Of a stretch of 64,000 nucleotides of DNA, positions 32,825 through 43,268 are shown one piece after another. Source of the stretch: Prorocentrum cordatum (taxonomy: Eukaryota; Sar; Dinophyceae; Prorocentrales; Prorocentraceae); contig CAUYUJ010017908.1 of NCBI GenBank assembly GCA_963575745.1, positions 127,501 to 191,500 on the forward strand. Direction: 5' to 3'. The position numbers and the translations under genes are program-made. Under the pieces are notes generated by a model that was not told the DNA's origin, made no database searches, and saw nothing but the letters and a program-made list of their open reading frames with translations. The number at the start of each line of letters is the position of its first letter. Position 1 is the first letter of the stretch.

Positions 32825-33234
32825 TGGGAGACAGGCCGCCTTGTGGGCGCTGGAGGCGCCGAACCCGTCATCAGGCTCCCGCGGGCTGTTGAGGAGCCCG
32901 CGGCAACTCGCTCGGCTTTGGATCATGAAAGCCAGCCTTCGGAGGCTGGCCAGGAGGGGCCCGCGGTGGTGGCGTAAGTGGTTCGACGCGCCACCCACCG
33001 CGGGCCAAGTACAGGTGGCCCAGATCGAACTGGTCCGCTCATGCTGCGTCCAGGAGGAGGAGGAGAAGGAGGAGGAGGACCTCCGCATTCTCCCTTCTCC
33101 CCCGTCCTACCTTTGGTAGTGGTAATGGAAAATTGGCCCATCACGAACTACATCTTGTCTCAGCATCTAGAGGATAATTAACACGCAGCCTCGTCTCGGT
33201 CACGGTGGCGTGTGTCGTCGTGTCCGGCGCCGAT

Positions 33235-33622
33235 GAGAAGGAGGAGGAGGAGGAGGAGGAGGAGGAGGAGGAGGAGGAGGAGGAGGAGGGGAAGAGGAGG
33301 AGGAGGAGAAGGAGGAGGAGGGTGAGCAGGAGGAGGAGGAGGATGAGGAGGAGGAGGAGGAGGAGGAGGAGGAGGAGGAGAGGAGGAGGAGGAGGAGGGG
33401 GGGAGGGAGGGGAGGAGGAGGAGGAGGAGGAGGGGAGGAGGAGGAGGAGGGGAGGGGAGGAAGAGGAGGAGGAGGTGGAGGAGGAGGAGGAACTGGAGGA
33501 GCAGAGGAGGAGGAGGAGGAGGAGGAGGAGGAGAGGAGGAGGAGGAGGAGGAGGAGCAGGAGGAGGAGGAGGAGGGGAGGAGGAGGAGGAGGAGCAGGAG
33601 GAGGAGGAGGAGGAGGAGGAGG
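33235..33622. repeat. (GGA)n block
   Basis: GGA triplets with many phase slips and GGGA interruptions. Confidence 0.97.
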
Positions 33623-33625
33623 CAG

Positions 33626-33711
33626 GGAAATGGGATGCGGGAGACGGAGAGCCGGCCCGACAGGAGCGCCCGCCCGAGCCGCTCGGCCTGCCCGAGCCAC
33701 CCCCGGGCGCG
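33626..33711 (+). CDS. candidate exon, unknown protein
   Basis: The acceptor GAGGAGGCAG lies at the very end of the (GGA)n block, with no pyrimidine tract. The frame reads KWDAGDGEPARQERPPEPLG then LPEPPPGA before GTGTCGG. High third-position GC. The purine-only upstream context is odd and lowers confidence. Confidence 0.35.
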
Positions 33712-33747
33712 GTGTCGGTCGGGCGCGCCAGCCGTGTGGCGGCCGCT

Positions 33748-33908
33748 CCTCGCCGTTGCTCCTCGCCGTTGCTCCTCTCCGCTGCTCCTCGCCGCCTTGC
33801 CAAGGGCCCACGCTGCTCCTCGCCGTTGCTCCTCCGCTGCTCCTATCCGCTGCTCCTCGCCGTTGCTCCTCTCCGCTGCTCCTCTCCGCTGCTTCTCGCC
33901 GCCTCGCC
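33748..33908. repeat. GCTCCTCGCCGTT minisatellite
   Basis: About eleven 10-15 bp units GCTCCTCKCCGYT. Confidence 0.85.
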
Positions 33909-34100
33909 GTCCTCGCAATTCCGTCTTTAGCGTCGGCTCGCGTCTATTAGCGTCTGAGAGTCGATGAGGAGCGCCAGTTCGGCGCCGTTCTAGCGTCGAT
34001 TGGCGCCGATCTAGCGTCGTTTGGCGCCAATTCGGCGTCGAAGAGCGTCGATTCGCAAGAGCCGACAAGGCGATACGGGAGGCTCCCATGAGTTGCCAGC
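33909..34100. mobile_element. foldback element, TTAGCGTCGA family, left-truncated copy
   Basis: Direct match to 24,790-24,978 (GCAATTCCGTCTTTAGCGTC, TCGCAAGAGCCRACA, GGGAGGCTCCCA). Confidence 0.6.
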
Positions 34101-34243
34101 GACTGGGCTCCTCGATCCAGTCGTCGTCCGCCCGATCCTCGCCAGAGGATGCACGGGAGGCGAGGAGCCCAGCCCGCTTCGTGTGGTCGAGGACGAGCGA
34201 GGAGGAGGACTACGAGGGGTGGCGAAGGAAGGAGAGACGATGA
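34088..34243 (+). CDS. small ORF or terminal exon, unknown protein
   Basis: ATG at 34,088 opens 51 codons to TGA at 34,241-34,243. A possible acceptor GATCCAG ends at 34,120. The sequence after it reads SSSARSSPEDAREARSPARF then VWSRTSEEEDYEGWRRKERR: Ser/Arg-rich, then acidic and basic. The ATG lies in a foldback repeat, so the exon reading (34,121 onward) is more likely than an independent ORF. The stop is formed at the start of the (GAT)n block. Confidence 0.4.
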   Translation: MSCQRLGSSIQSSSARSSPEDAREARSPARFVWSRTSEEEDYEGWRRKERR

Positions 34244-34810
34244 TGATGAAGATGCTGATGGCGATGCTGATTCTGATGATGCTGTTGGTGCTGATGGTGC
34301 TGATAATGACGATGAGGACGACGATGATGATGCTGACGACGATGCTGCTGATACTGATGATGACGATACAGATGGTGGTCGTGGTGGTGATGGTGATGAC
34401 TGGTGATGGTGACGATGTTGTTGATGATGGTGATGGTGATGGTGGAACTGATGGCGATGGTGATGGTGATGACGATGACGATGATGCTGCTGCTGATGAC
34501 GATGATGATGGTCATGATGATGACGATGACGATGACGATGACGATGATGATGGCGATGATGATGAGTCATATGATGATGATAACGGGGATACTGATGATG
34601 ATACTTACTATTATGATGATTATGCTGATGGTGATGTCACTGATGTTGATGCTGATGATGTTGCGGATGAGGATACTGATGACGAGGATGATGATGAGGA
34701 TGAAGATGATGAGGATGATGCTGCTGAGGATGATGATGGTGAGGATGATGGCGATGATGACTATGATGGTGTTGATGAGGATGATGATGATGAAGAAGAA
34801 TATGAGGGAT

Positions 34811-34863
<53 letters not shown>

Positions 34864-35085
34864 GACGATGATGATTATGATGATGGGGATGAGGATGAGG
34901 AGGGATGATGACGGTGAAGATAAGGAACATGATAATGCTGCTGCTGATGATGATGACGATGAAGACGATGATGATGTTGGTGATTATGATGATGCTGATA
35001 ATGATGATGCTGATGAGGATAATCAGGGTGATGAGAATGATGAGGATCATGAGGATGATAAGGATGATGATCATGATGAGGATAC

Positions 35086-35154
<69 letters not shown>

Positions 35155-35302
35155 GGATGATGAGTGTATTGATGAGGAGGATGAGGACGATGATGGTGAT
35201 GATGGTGATGACGATGAGGATGATGATGAGGATGATTATCATGGTGATGTGGATGATAAGGAGGATTGTGATGATGACGGTGATGACGGTGATGATGATG
35301 TT

Positions 35303-35334
<32 letters not shown>

Positions 35335-35500
35335 GGAGGAGGAGGAGGAGGAGGAGAGGAGGAGGAGGAGGAGGAGGAGTTGGAGGATGAGAAAGAGGAG
35401 GAGGAGGAGGAGGAGGAGGAGGCAGAGGAGGAGGAGGAGGAGGAGGAGGAGGAGGAGGAGGAGGAGGAGGAGGAGGAGGAGGAGGAGGAGGAGAGGGCAG
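34235..35500. repeat. (GAT)n joined to (GGA)n
   Basis: GAT with GAC, GGT and GAG variants to 35,310, then (GGA)n to 35,500. Confidence 0.97.
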
Positions 35501-35568
35501 CGGCAGCATAGCAGGAGGTGGCAGACGAGAATACGCCATACCGTGTACTGGCTACGACTGGCATGCAG

Positions 35569-35635
35569 ACGCGGAGGTGTCCGGGCGGAGGGCGCGACGG
35601 CCGCGGCCGTGCCCTGAGCTGGCGGCCAGGCAGGG
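35569..35635 (+). CDS. candidate exon, unknown protein
   Basis: After CTGGCATGCAG the frame reads AEVSGRRARRPRPCPELAAR with high third-position GC. The end is estimated from a GT near 35,636. Other plus frames are also open. Confidence 0.3.
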
Positions 35636-35866
35636 GTGCGGCACGGCCCTTCAGGGGTGGTCGCTGCTGCCCCCTTAGGGGCCGTACTGCCTCCTGCGAG
35701 GTGAGGATGCTGGCGCGGCTCCAGTGGATCAGGGCTTAGGAGGAAGGAGGCCAGGCAGGCCTGATTTCCTCCCTCATGCTTTAGTCCCGTGGCTTTTCTC
35801 CTGTGACGCTCATTCGCCGTGTCCTCGTCCCCTGTCGGCGGGGCATGTCCGTCTCGCGCTGCTCAG

Positions 35867-36000
35867 CGGGCGGATGTTCGAACTGACCGGCCCGAGGCCC
35901 CAGAAATGGCGAGGACAAGCGGCCAGAGACCTCGACGCCTCGGCCTCTCGAGCCCCGGGCCTCGATCCTGCGGGCCCAGCAGCTGCTCTGTGGCCCCGTG
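35867..36000 (+). CDS. candidate exon, unknown protein
   Basis: Acceptor CCGTCTCGCGCTGCTCAG ends at 35,866. The frame reads GRMFELTGPRPQKWRGQAAR then DLDASASRAPGLDPAGPAA. A second plus frame is also open with few stops. The end is not defined. 36,001-36,325 is unique sequence with a fragment of the GAGCCCTACCCC family at about 36,163-36,235. Confidence 0.35.
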
Positions 36001-36325
36001 CGAACCCTACCCCTGCGGGCAAGGCACAATTAATCCTCGACCCAGGACAGGTACGGTGCATACTTCCGCGTTCCCTCAGAGCTGACAGCCTGTGCGCCGT
36101 GCTGCTTTAGAGGGGGGCCTGAAGGAAGTCCACACGTGGCACGGTGCCGTTCTCATATTCGACGTTGGGGCATCTGGCACCCCCGCCGGGGCTCACTTGG
36201 CTGCAGCCGTCGTTCAGATTCTGCACCCCCGCAGGTTTTCATAATGTAACCCGCAAGGAAAGGTCTAGCTGGTGTCCTCTTTCCATGACAGGAGTGAGCG
36301 ACAGCGTATCAATGCATGGAACGTC

Positions 36326-36410
36326 GTGGGTTTCGAGGGCGTGTATTGCGCGAGCGTTCTTTATGCGAGGCTGGCCGTTCGGACGGGGGGACCACGCTCG
36401 TGCAATTCTA
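36326..36410. repeat. 85-bp near-identical repeat, copy 1
   Basis: GGGCGTGTATTGCGCGAGCG and GGCTGGCCGTTCGGACGGGG recur at 36,719-36,797 with about two differences. Internally palindromic (ATTGCGCGAGCGT / ACGCTCGTGCAAT). Confidence 0.85.
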
Positions 36411-36589
36411 GACGCTTCGCTTATCCCCACCAGCCCATCCCGAAACGATGTCCAGGCGAGTCGAGGTGATCAGGGAAGTGCGACAGCAAAGAGGAGGACG
36501 GCCGAACCGTGTAAAGGAGTGAGGAGGAGAAGGAGGAGGTGGATGGATGGATGGATGAGGGAGTGGGAAGACGGAGGATGAATAGGATG

Positions 36590-36680
36590 AGGAGGAGGCG
36601 GAGGAGGAGGAGGAGGAGGAGGAGGAGGAAGAGAAGGAGTAGGAGCAGGAAGGAGGAACAGGAGGAGGAGGAGGAGGGCA
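36590..36680. repeat. (GGA)n microsatellite
   Basis: GGA triplets with GAAGGA interruptions, between the two 85-bp repeats. Confidence 0.9.
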
Positions 36681-36718
36681 AGCACAAGGGCCAGAGGTCT
36701 CTTGGATGCCCTTTGGGT

Positions 36719-36797
36719 TTCGAGGGCGTGTATTGCGCGAGCGTTCTTTATGTGAGGCTGGCCGTTCGGACGGGGGGACCACGCTCGTGCAATTACA
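36719..36797. repeat. 85-bp near-identical repeat, copy 2
   Basis: See 36,326-36,410; the orientation is the same and the spacing about 390 bp. Confidence 0.85.
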
Positions 36798-37435
36798 TGT
36801 CTGGGCGCGTGCGCCTTTGATGGGCTCCCTGGGTTCCCCACGGTCGGAATCAGTCCCAAATTGGCCCCCGTGACCAGGCCTGGACCCCTCGGGGTCCACT
36901 TGGCAAGTTGCTTCGTCCCAAGGTTGGTTTGTGGCGGTCTCAAGGGCCAGAAGCGGGCTTCCCGGGGCCGGAAAGGATGGACAAGACAATTTCTTCGAGC
37001 CTCTGTCTGCTCCTCCTCATTTTTCTCCACCTCCTCCTCCTCCTCATCCGTCTCCATTGTTTTGGTGGAGAGGGTCTGTTGAAACAAAGCGAAAATCCTT
37101 CTTTTCCTCCTTTCTCCTTCCTCTTCCCTCCTCGTTCCTCCTCTTCCCCCTCCTTCTCCCCTTCCTCTCTGCAAATTTTGAGTGCGACTTCCTTTTCTCT
37201 TCCGGCTCTGTCCGTAGGGTGTTCGGCCCTCTTGTTCTGACCGGCTTTCAATCACACAGGTCTCTTCGGCTTGTTTCAGTCCGATTGTTTGCAGTGGTTC
37301 CGATGGTGGTCCCGCTGCAGCGTGGGCCTCGTTGTCGGATCGGCGCTCCGCCGCCGTCGTTCAGAATGGCCCTGTCGCCCCAGCGCGGGCCACTTCACGT
37401 CTCGCATCGTTTCGCATCGTTGCTGCCCCCCTCAG
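36798..37435. other. spacer with pyrimidine tract
   Basis: Unique sequence; CTCC/CTT-rich at 37,005-37,160. No gene recognised. Confidence 0.35.
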
Positions 37436-37580
37436 CCCGTGCTCCGGGGAGGCTGCGGCACCGCTGCACGATGTGCCGTGGACCGATCCTGCAGGGTGGG
37501 CCCTTTCTCGTACTCGGTGCCTCGTGCACCGAGACGCCCGAGTCGCTCGTGGCTCTTGCGCGGTTCTTGCCCTGTCCTGT
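37436..37580. repeat. 145-bp direct repeat, left copy
   Basis: GGGGAGGCTGCGGCACYGCT, GCAGGGTGGGCCCTT and GCTCTTGYGCGGTTCTTGCC recur at 37,826-37,975. Confidence 0.85.
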
Positions 37581-37614
37581 TGCTCTTGCTGCTCCTGCTG
37601 TTGCAGCTGCTGCA

Positions 37615-37660
<46 letters not shown>
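37580..37660. repeat. (GCT)n microsatellite
   Basis: About 22 GCT triplets, equivalent to CTG/CAG. Confidence 0.97.
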
Positions 37661-37661
<1 letters not shown>

Positions 37662-37691
37662 CGGGCTTCCTTGGCACTGCACACCCGCCAG

Positions 37692-37797
37692 GGACTGGGG
37701 ATGGGTCGGCCACCGCCGCCGTCTCCCTTGTCGGTGGCCCTGGCGAGGCTGTGGGAGAAGGCGTCGACACGCAACCGGGGCGCCTCGAGGCCCGAGG
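37692..37797 (+). CDS. candidate 106-bp exon, unknown protein
   Basis: Bounded by CACACCCGCCAG and GTGCAAG. The frame reads GLGMGRPPPPSPLSVALARL then WEKASTRNRGASRPE, with high third-position GC. Flanked by 145-bp direct repeats (37,436 and 37,826), so it could have been duplicated or shuffled with them. No family. Confidence 0.45.
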
Positions 37798-37825
37798 GTG
37801 CAAGCCCAGCCAGTCTGGCAGTGCC

Positions 37826-37975
37826 GTGCTCAGGGGAGGCTGCGGCACTGCTGCATGATGTGCCGTTGACCGGGCCTGCAGGGTGGGCCCTTCCTGCATT
37901 TTTCGGTGCCTCGTGTACCGAGACGCCTGAGTCGCTTATGGCTCTTGTGCGGTTCTTGCCTTGCCCTGTCGCCCC
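37826..37975. repeat. 145-bp direct repeat, right copy
   Basis: Right partner of 37,436-37,580. Confidence 0.85.
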
Positions 37976-38049
37976 CCTCGTTTCCCCCCGTCCGCCTTCC
38001 CCAGGTCTCCCTGCTCCTCCCGTTTCCCCCTCTCCAGTTCTTGTTGCTG

Positions 38050-38170
38050 CTGTTCCTCCTCCTGCTCCTCCTCCCTCCCCCTCCTCCCCCTCCTCCTCCT
38101 CCTTCTCCTCCCCCTCCTCCTTCTCCTCCTCCTGCTTCTTTTCCTGCTCATCCTCCTGCTCATCCTCCTG
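38050..38170. repeat. (TCC)n-rich tract
   Basis: Interrupted CTC/TCC triplets with GCT. Confidence 0.85.
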
Positions 38171-38406
38171 CTTATCCACCACCTCCTACAACGTGCGCAG
38201 TTCCTGTCTGTCCGATTGCGAATCTCACGACGGGCTCCTCTTTTTTTGAAGTCCGGGTCTGCTATGACACGCGCCGGTGGATAACGAAACACCAGCGCCA
38301 TGAAAAGGGAAGGGTGGGAGGGGTAGGATGTCAGATAAGGCGCGAGCGCGCCTTGCTTGTCCTCTCTCACCTCCCTCTCTCCTGTCACCTCTTGTCTTCG
38401 CCGCAG

Positions 38407-38580
38407 GTCCGGCAGCTGCTGTCGTACCTCTGCCAGGGCGCCACGGCGGACGAGGGCCTTCGGAGGGAAGAGAAGCGACACCACCGCCACCAGCGGGCCA
38501 CTTCTCTGCGAGGAGATACACAAGAGCGGAACGCCGCAGAGAGGGGCAGCACGCCACCACAAGGATCTTGGATGCCCTGA
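38407..38580 (+). CDS. candidate exon, unknown protein
   Basis: Best acceptor in the window: a pyrimidine-rich stretch ending CTTGTCTTCGCCGCAG at 38,406. The frame from GTC at 38,407 reads VRQLLSYLCQGATADEGLRR, then EEKRHHRHQRATSLRGDTQE and RNAAERGSTPPQGSWMP, ending at TGA 38,578-38,580. The first part looks like an amphipathic helix, the second is basic and His/Arg-rich. It could be a terminal exon or could have an unseen donor. No domain assigned. Confidence 0.55.
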   Translation, partial: VRQLLSYLCQGATADEGLRREEKRHHRHQRATSLRGDTQERNAAERGSTPPQGSWMP

Positions 38581-38659
38581 GCATCCACCGCCGCGAAAAG
38601 TTGCAGCACCGCGGGAACTCGCGACCGAAGCCCCCAGACCATCATCGAAGAAGAGAAAC

Positions 38660-38825
38660 GCCATAAACATAAACATTTGGCGCTCCTCGCGGATTTCTTG
38701 GATCGGCGCCTGGGCCCCCCGGCGGCGCCTCCGGCGCCGCCCCTGGCGCGCTCCGCACGCCACGGTGGGGGGGTCTAACACAGATCCAAGAAATCCGCGC
38801 GGAGCGCCAAAGTCTATGTTTATGC
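38660..38825. mobile_element. foldback element, GGATTTCTTGGATC family, copy 2
   Basis: CATAAACATAAACATTTGGC and CGCGGATTTCTTGGATC on the left are matched by inverted GATCCAAGAAATCCGCGCGG and CTATGTTTATGCC on the right; arms are about 50 bp. Confidence 0.85.
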
Positions 38826-38967
38826 CTTTTTGCGGCGCTTCCCGAGCTGGATCGATCCGTGAGGGCCCCTGTGGGGGCTCGAAGCCCGGGGAGAAACCGC
38901 CAAAGGCGGCAAAAGAAATGCGACGCCCAGGTCTCAAGGAGTTCCCTGTGCCCTCCACGCGGGGATC

Positions 38968-39105
38968 TCATGATCCAGGCTAAGATATCTCCCCAGTTTT
39001 CATGGCCACCCTTCGTATCTCAATACGTCCCTTGGCCCCCCCCCCGGCCGCGATTTGCGCACCCTCCTCCTGGGCGCCCCCCATCTGGACGCTCCCGAGA
39101 GGGGG
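38968..39105. repeat. dispersed repeat, copy 2 of 2
   Basis: Direct relative of 23,066-23,205. Confidence 0.6.
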
Positions 39106-39204
39106 GATGAGCGCCCCCCCGGGAAGGGGGGGGGAGGAGAGGGAGAAATTTTGAGGGAGGGGAGGGGAAGAAGGAGCATCGGGGCTTTGGGGTGGTCCTG
39201 CCCT

Positions 39205-39440
39205 TGGGGGTGCCCCCTCTGGGCGCCTTTCCCAGACCCCCGACGCCATGACTTTTTCAGAGCGTCGACCCCCAGAGGTCTCGACCCATTCCCCCGGATC
39301 GGTGTCTCGTCCTGCGAGCCGTTTTTTCTGACCCCCCCGAGGCCCGGCAAGGGCCCCCAGGGGCAGAACACAGCCAAAAGCCTCCCGTTCATTTTGTTAT
39401 TTGACGACCCCGAGGCCCGGCAAGGGCCCCCAGGGGCAGA
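39205..39440. repeat. dispersed repeat copy 2, with internal tandem
   Basis: Matches 25,110-25,285. The 30-bp block beginning CGAGGCCCGGCAAGGGCCCC occurs twice (39,341 and 39,411). Confidence 0.75.
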
Positions 39441-39908
39441 CGAGGAGGAGGAGGAGGAGGAGGAGGAGGAGGAGGAGGAGGAGGAGAAGGAGGAGGAGGA
39501 CGAGGAGGAGGAAGAGGAGATGGAGGAGGAGGCGCATAAGGAGGAGGAGGAGGAGGATGAAGAGGAGGAGGAGGAGGAGGAGGAGGAGGAGGAGGAGGAG
39601 GAGGAGGAGGAGGAGGAGGAGGAGGGAGGAGGAGGAGGAGGAGGAGGAGGAGGAGGAGGAGGAGGAGGAGGAGGGAGGAGGAGGAGGAGAGGAGGAGGAG
39701 GAGGAGGAGGAGGAGGAGGAGCAGAGGCGGAGGAGGAGGAGGAGGAGGCGGGGGAGGAGGAAGAGAAGGGGGAGGAGGAGGAGGAGAAGGAGAAGGAGGA
39801 GGAGGAGGAGGAGAGGAGGAGGAGGAGGAGGAGGAGGATGAAGAGGAGGAGGAGGAGGAGGAGGAGGAGGAGGAGGAGGAGGAGGAGGAGGAGGAGGAGG
39901 AGGAGGAG
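39441..39908. repeat. (GGA)n block
   Basis: About 155 GGA triplets with GAA and GGC interruptions. Confidence 0.97.
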
Positions 39909-39941
39909 CGAGGGCGTCTGGGCTGGACGCCCCCGATCCAG

Positions 39942-40110
39942 GCCTCTCGCGGGCGCTGTCCGTGCTCGCCCCGGGCGCCGGCGGCGGCTCCGCGGCCGCG
40001 GCGGACGTGCACGCGTGCCTGCTGCAGCTGGGGGCGCGGCCCACGCCGCCGAGCGCGGTGAGCGACGGGCGCCCCTTCCTCCCGTCGCTCCGGCAGTTCT
40101 GCGAGGATCG
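39942..40110 (+). CDS. candidate exon, unknown protein
   Basis: After CCCGATCCAG the frame reads LSRALSVLAPGAGGGSAAAA then DVHACLLQLGARPTPPSA, with almost exclusive G/C third positions. A donor GTGAGC lies at 40,058, but the frame stays protein-like beyond it (VSDGRPFLPSLRQFCED), so the exon may end at 40,057 or near 40,110. No domain. Confidence 0.5.
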
Positions 40111-40137
40111 GCGTCCTCTTTCCTCCCCCTCCTCCGC

Positions 40138-40290
40138 TCCTCCTCCTCCTCCTCCTCCTCCTCCTCCTCCTCCTCCTTCTCCTCTCCTTCCTCTCTCCTC
40201 CTCCCTCCTCCCTCCTCCTCCTCTCCCCTCCTCCTCCTCCTCCTCCTCCTCCTCCTCCTCCTCCTCCTCCCCCGCCTCCTCCTCCTCCAG
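40138..40290. repeat. (TCC)n microsatellite
   Basis: About 50 CTC triplets. Confidence 0.97.
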
Positions 40291-40419
40291 CCCATTTCAG
40301 ATGCGTCAGACAGTCAGTGGGGCCCCCCAACGCTCACTCACACTCTACATCTCAACAGCTTCTGATGGGCGAACGGGGGCTGTGCACAGCCTGTGTGTGG
40401 CGGTGCTGCTGACGTTCGT

Positions 40420-41411
40420 GACTACGACATGCGACTTCAAATAATTGGGTACAACCCGTGCAGCCTGGTACAAACGAGACGCCTCATGGAGATCAGCAAG
40501 GCCATGAAGAGTGCCGCGTTCATTGCTATGTGCGGCACGCGTCGGAGGGCCACTCCTGGTGCAGCTGTCTGGTCGCAGAGTCAAGGCATTCAGCATTTTG
40601 TGCATTTCGGATATGCGGTCCTTTCACAAATTGCTGCGCTGGAGTGTCTATTGGTATACATAAGAGTTGGCATGTTTAGGGGAAGATCTATCGCACTTCT
40701 GTCCCACCTGATGTTGCCCTCGGACGCGGCGGCCTGGTCCGCATCATTACGAAGAATTCGGACATCACCAGCATTGTGCTTTATTTTCGTCTGACAGCCG
40801 TGGGCCGTGCTGCTGCTTCTTGGAAAAAGATATTAATGTACTATTGCAGTGGCTCGGCTCTGAGCTGTCGGCCTTACCTTGACTTAAACGATTCTTCTTC
40901 CTCCGAGGAGGGCTACCAGGGCCGTGCCATAGGTGACTACCCCCGCCCTCGGATGGGCTACGCTGGACGTGCTCTTCGCGAGCTGCTTGACCGTCACATC
41001 CTGTATTGCCCCGACACATTCTGTTCGACGGCGCCCGCCTACTACGACGGTGAGCACTCCAGCTACATTGACCACACGGCCATCCCTGTGGGATTTCGTT
41101 CGCGTGTTTCTCGGTGCATGCCCATGACGAGACTGGGCAGGCGCCTCCAACTTGCTTCTGACAAGGGGAAGTTTGTGGATCACGTACCACAGACCCTTGG
41201 CGTGCGCGAGTGTTTCCTGAATGAAGTGAATGAAGTACTCCATTCGTCTCGGCATGACATCCTTGGTTTCCTGGAGGCTCCTATGGTTGATGATGGTTGC
41301 AAGTCTATGTGCTTTGCGATTTCTCCTCTAGCTGAAAAAAACATGTTGGCCGCCCACCTGGCACGCGCGACCCCGAGACAGTACGACTTCGACGTGAGGT
41401 CCGTGCCCTGA
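40420..41411 (+). pseudogene. endonuclease-like region of the retrotransposon, disrupted
   Basis: Resembles the exonuclease-endonuclease-phosphatase nucleases of LINE elements, which nick target DNA to prime reverse transcription. Visible in order: YNPCSL (about 40,449), CGTRRR (40,534), a frame change near 40,600, GVSIGIHKS, an in-frame TAG at 40,678-40,680, GRGGLVRIITKNSDITSIVL, YIDHTAI (41,064) and DHVPQ (41,178). The last two resemble the family's conserved D/H motifs. The final TGA at 41,409 overlaps an ATG at 41,411 in another frame; just upstream that other frame is already coding-like, which points to a frameshift near 41,395 rather than a designed overlap. Confidence 0.65.
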
Positions 41412-43268
41412 TGGACTTACGAGGCAAACTTCGTGCTGCTGGTGCGCCCGCTGCCCACCGTGACTCGCAGGTGCATGATCTCACTGCTCGGCATAAAGGG
41501 AGAGTCAGAAGATGGAGACGAGTGCTGAGATCGACCTGGACGACTGAGCTCCAGGAGGCTTGGCGCTTCCGCAAGCTGGCTGCCGTTCAATCACTATCTA
41601 GAAAACTTGCTGGCACGGGCTTGGGTCCCAAGCGGCGAATCTACAATGCTGTGCGTCGCCAGACCCCCTCCGTGCTCGAGCTGACTGAGAAACTGTCGCG
41701 GCCTGGTGACCGTGGGGGGCTCGCTGCAGTACCTATCAAGATAGATGAGTTCTCGCGGTGCCGCGCGGCTCTGCCTCCCGCGGGTACTGCTCGTCGTGAA
41801 GCGGCGCTGGGCGGAGGGGCCAAGGACTTAGACAGGGGCGTTGCTGTGCTCAAGAAAGCCCCTCGACGACGTGCTGTGCCTGCCTGGCGTCTTCCCAGTG
41901 AAAGATGGTTGGTGTTAATGGCTCCTCATTGCTACACACGCAAGCGTAGAGGGCCCGAGGGAGTTGGTTTTCAAGTGGGGACTCCTGGCGCTACTGCTAT
42001 CATGGAAACGTTTCTGGCCCTGGCGGGCGCTTGGAGAATGAGTTGTCGATGTCCCTCATGTGCTGGATATTCGAATGTGTGACAACCCCCCAAGGTTGAT
42101 GGGGTACTCGCTATCTTCATGTCCTGTGCCCTTTTTGTGCCATTTGCCGGGCATTCATCGACCCGCACCGTTCGGCCCTGCCCATCCTGCTGACCACGGG
42201 TGCGTGCCGCATCGGCGCCGTGAAAATGCTATTCTGTGTGTCCAATGTACTGCGTGGCGATTGCGCAACCAGAAGATCCCGTTCGTGGCAGTGCTGGACG
42301 ACATGGCGAATGCTTATGGCTGTTGCAACCATGATCGCATGAATGAGGTACTACGAGAATATGTACCGTATGCTGGTGCGTGGCTGTTGGAGGATCTTCG
42401 ACGTACACATGTACTGCATATTGAAGCTGTTGATGGGGGCATCCACTTACTCCTCACCAGTGGTGCATTGATGGGAGAGACTTCCGCCCCTGATGGATTT
42501 CGGATGGATTTTGCCAAGCCTGTGCAACCCTCGCTTCATGTAACTTGCCTACTGGTTTCCACGACGACCGATGCGTCCCTCAACGAGTACGTTGACGACC
42601 TCCATTAGTTTTTAGTTCTTTCCTCAGGCCTGCTTGCTGAAGCAGTTGAAGCCGCGCGGCTGGAGCAGGCTATTGGCGCTGCTGTGCTTGCGCAGTGCAC
42701 TTGCAAGTAGAAATTGAGCAAGCAAGTGCCGGTGCCCAACTGGAGAGGGTACCATGATAACAGACGTTCCTACGATTCTGAAGTGGGAGGTGATCATGTG
42801 CTTCCCTATGCTCGCTACCTCGGACCGTGCTTCCTGCCTGCTGGGGCGTTTGGTCCACAGCTCCTGGCCCCAAGAAATGCCCGCGCGCGTGGGTGGCGTG
42901 CCTGCGGGGAGTTCTGGTCCAGCAGGGTCCCCTGGAAAGTCAAAAAACTGGTTTTCATCAGTGTCGTCCAGGGCGCTCTCCTCTCGGGCCTCGCCCCCTT
43001 CCTGCTCCCGCCGTCCCAGGGGGCCGAGCTCGACGCTGCCCTGCTTCGGAAGATTCGGTCGATCGCTCAGGGGGATGCGTGTGATTGGACGGGCCCTCAT
43101 CCTAGATCGTGGTCGTTTCGACGTTCGTGGCTGTGGTTAGATCTAATCCCGTGTCGGTGCGAGTTACTTATTCAGACATTACGTTGGTACCAAGATATGA
43201 TTAGATGGCTCGGGGATCATGCTCGAGCTTTTGCTGTGTTATTTTGGCGGTTTGCATTTGGATTCTGA
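41411..43268 (+). pseudogene. reverse transcriptase of the retrotransposon, disrupted
   Basis: First 41,411-42,082 (frame 2, 223 codons, basic linker), then a frame change around 42,080-42,200 and frame 0 to TGA at 43,266-43,268. RT motifs: DDMANAYG (42,297), where the Asp matches the catalytic Asp of motif A; a GALMGETSAPDGFRMDF segment (42,465) resembling motif B; and YVDDL (42,588) carrying the motif C Asp pair. Downstream ARYLGP, RFWSS-like EFWSSRVPWK and VQGALLSGL blocks look like the thumb region. In-frame TAG codons at 42,606-42,608 and 42,708-42,710 interrupt otherwise continuous similarity. Catalytic residues persist, but the frame is broken, so no functional enzyme is expected from this copy without recoding. 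Confidence 0.75.

Noticed and set aside
37580-37660. CTG/CAG expansion as a polyglutamine-coding exon
   Set aside because: The flanking sequence in the Gln frame on the minus strand is repeat-derived and there is no splice support.
41409-41413. Stop-start overlap TGATG as a designed termination-reinitiation site between two retrotransposon ORFs
   Set aside because: The second frame is already coding-like (EVRAL) upstream of the ATG, so a frameshift mutation explains it better.
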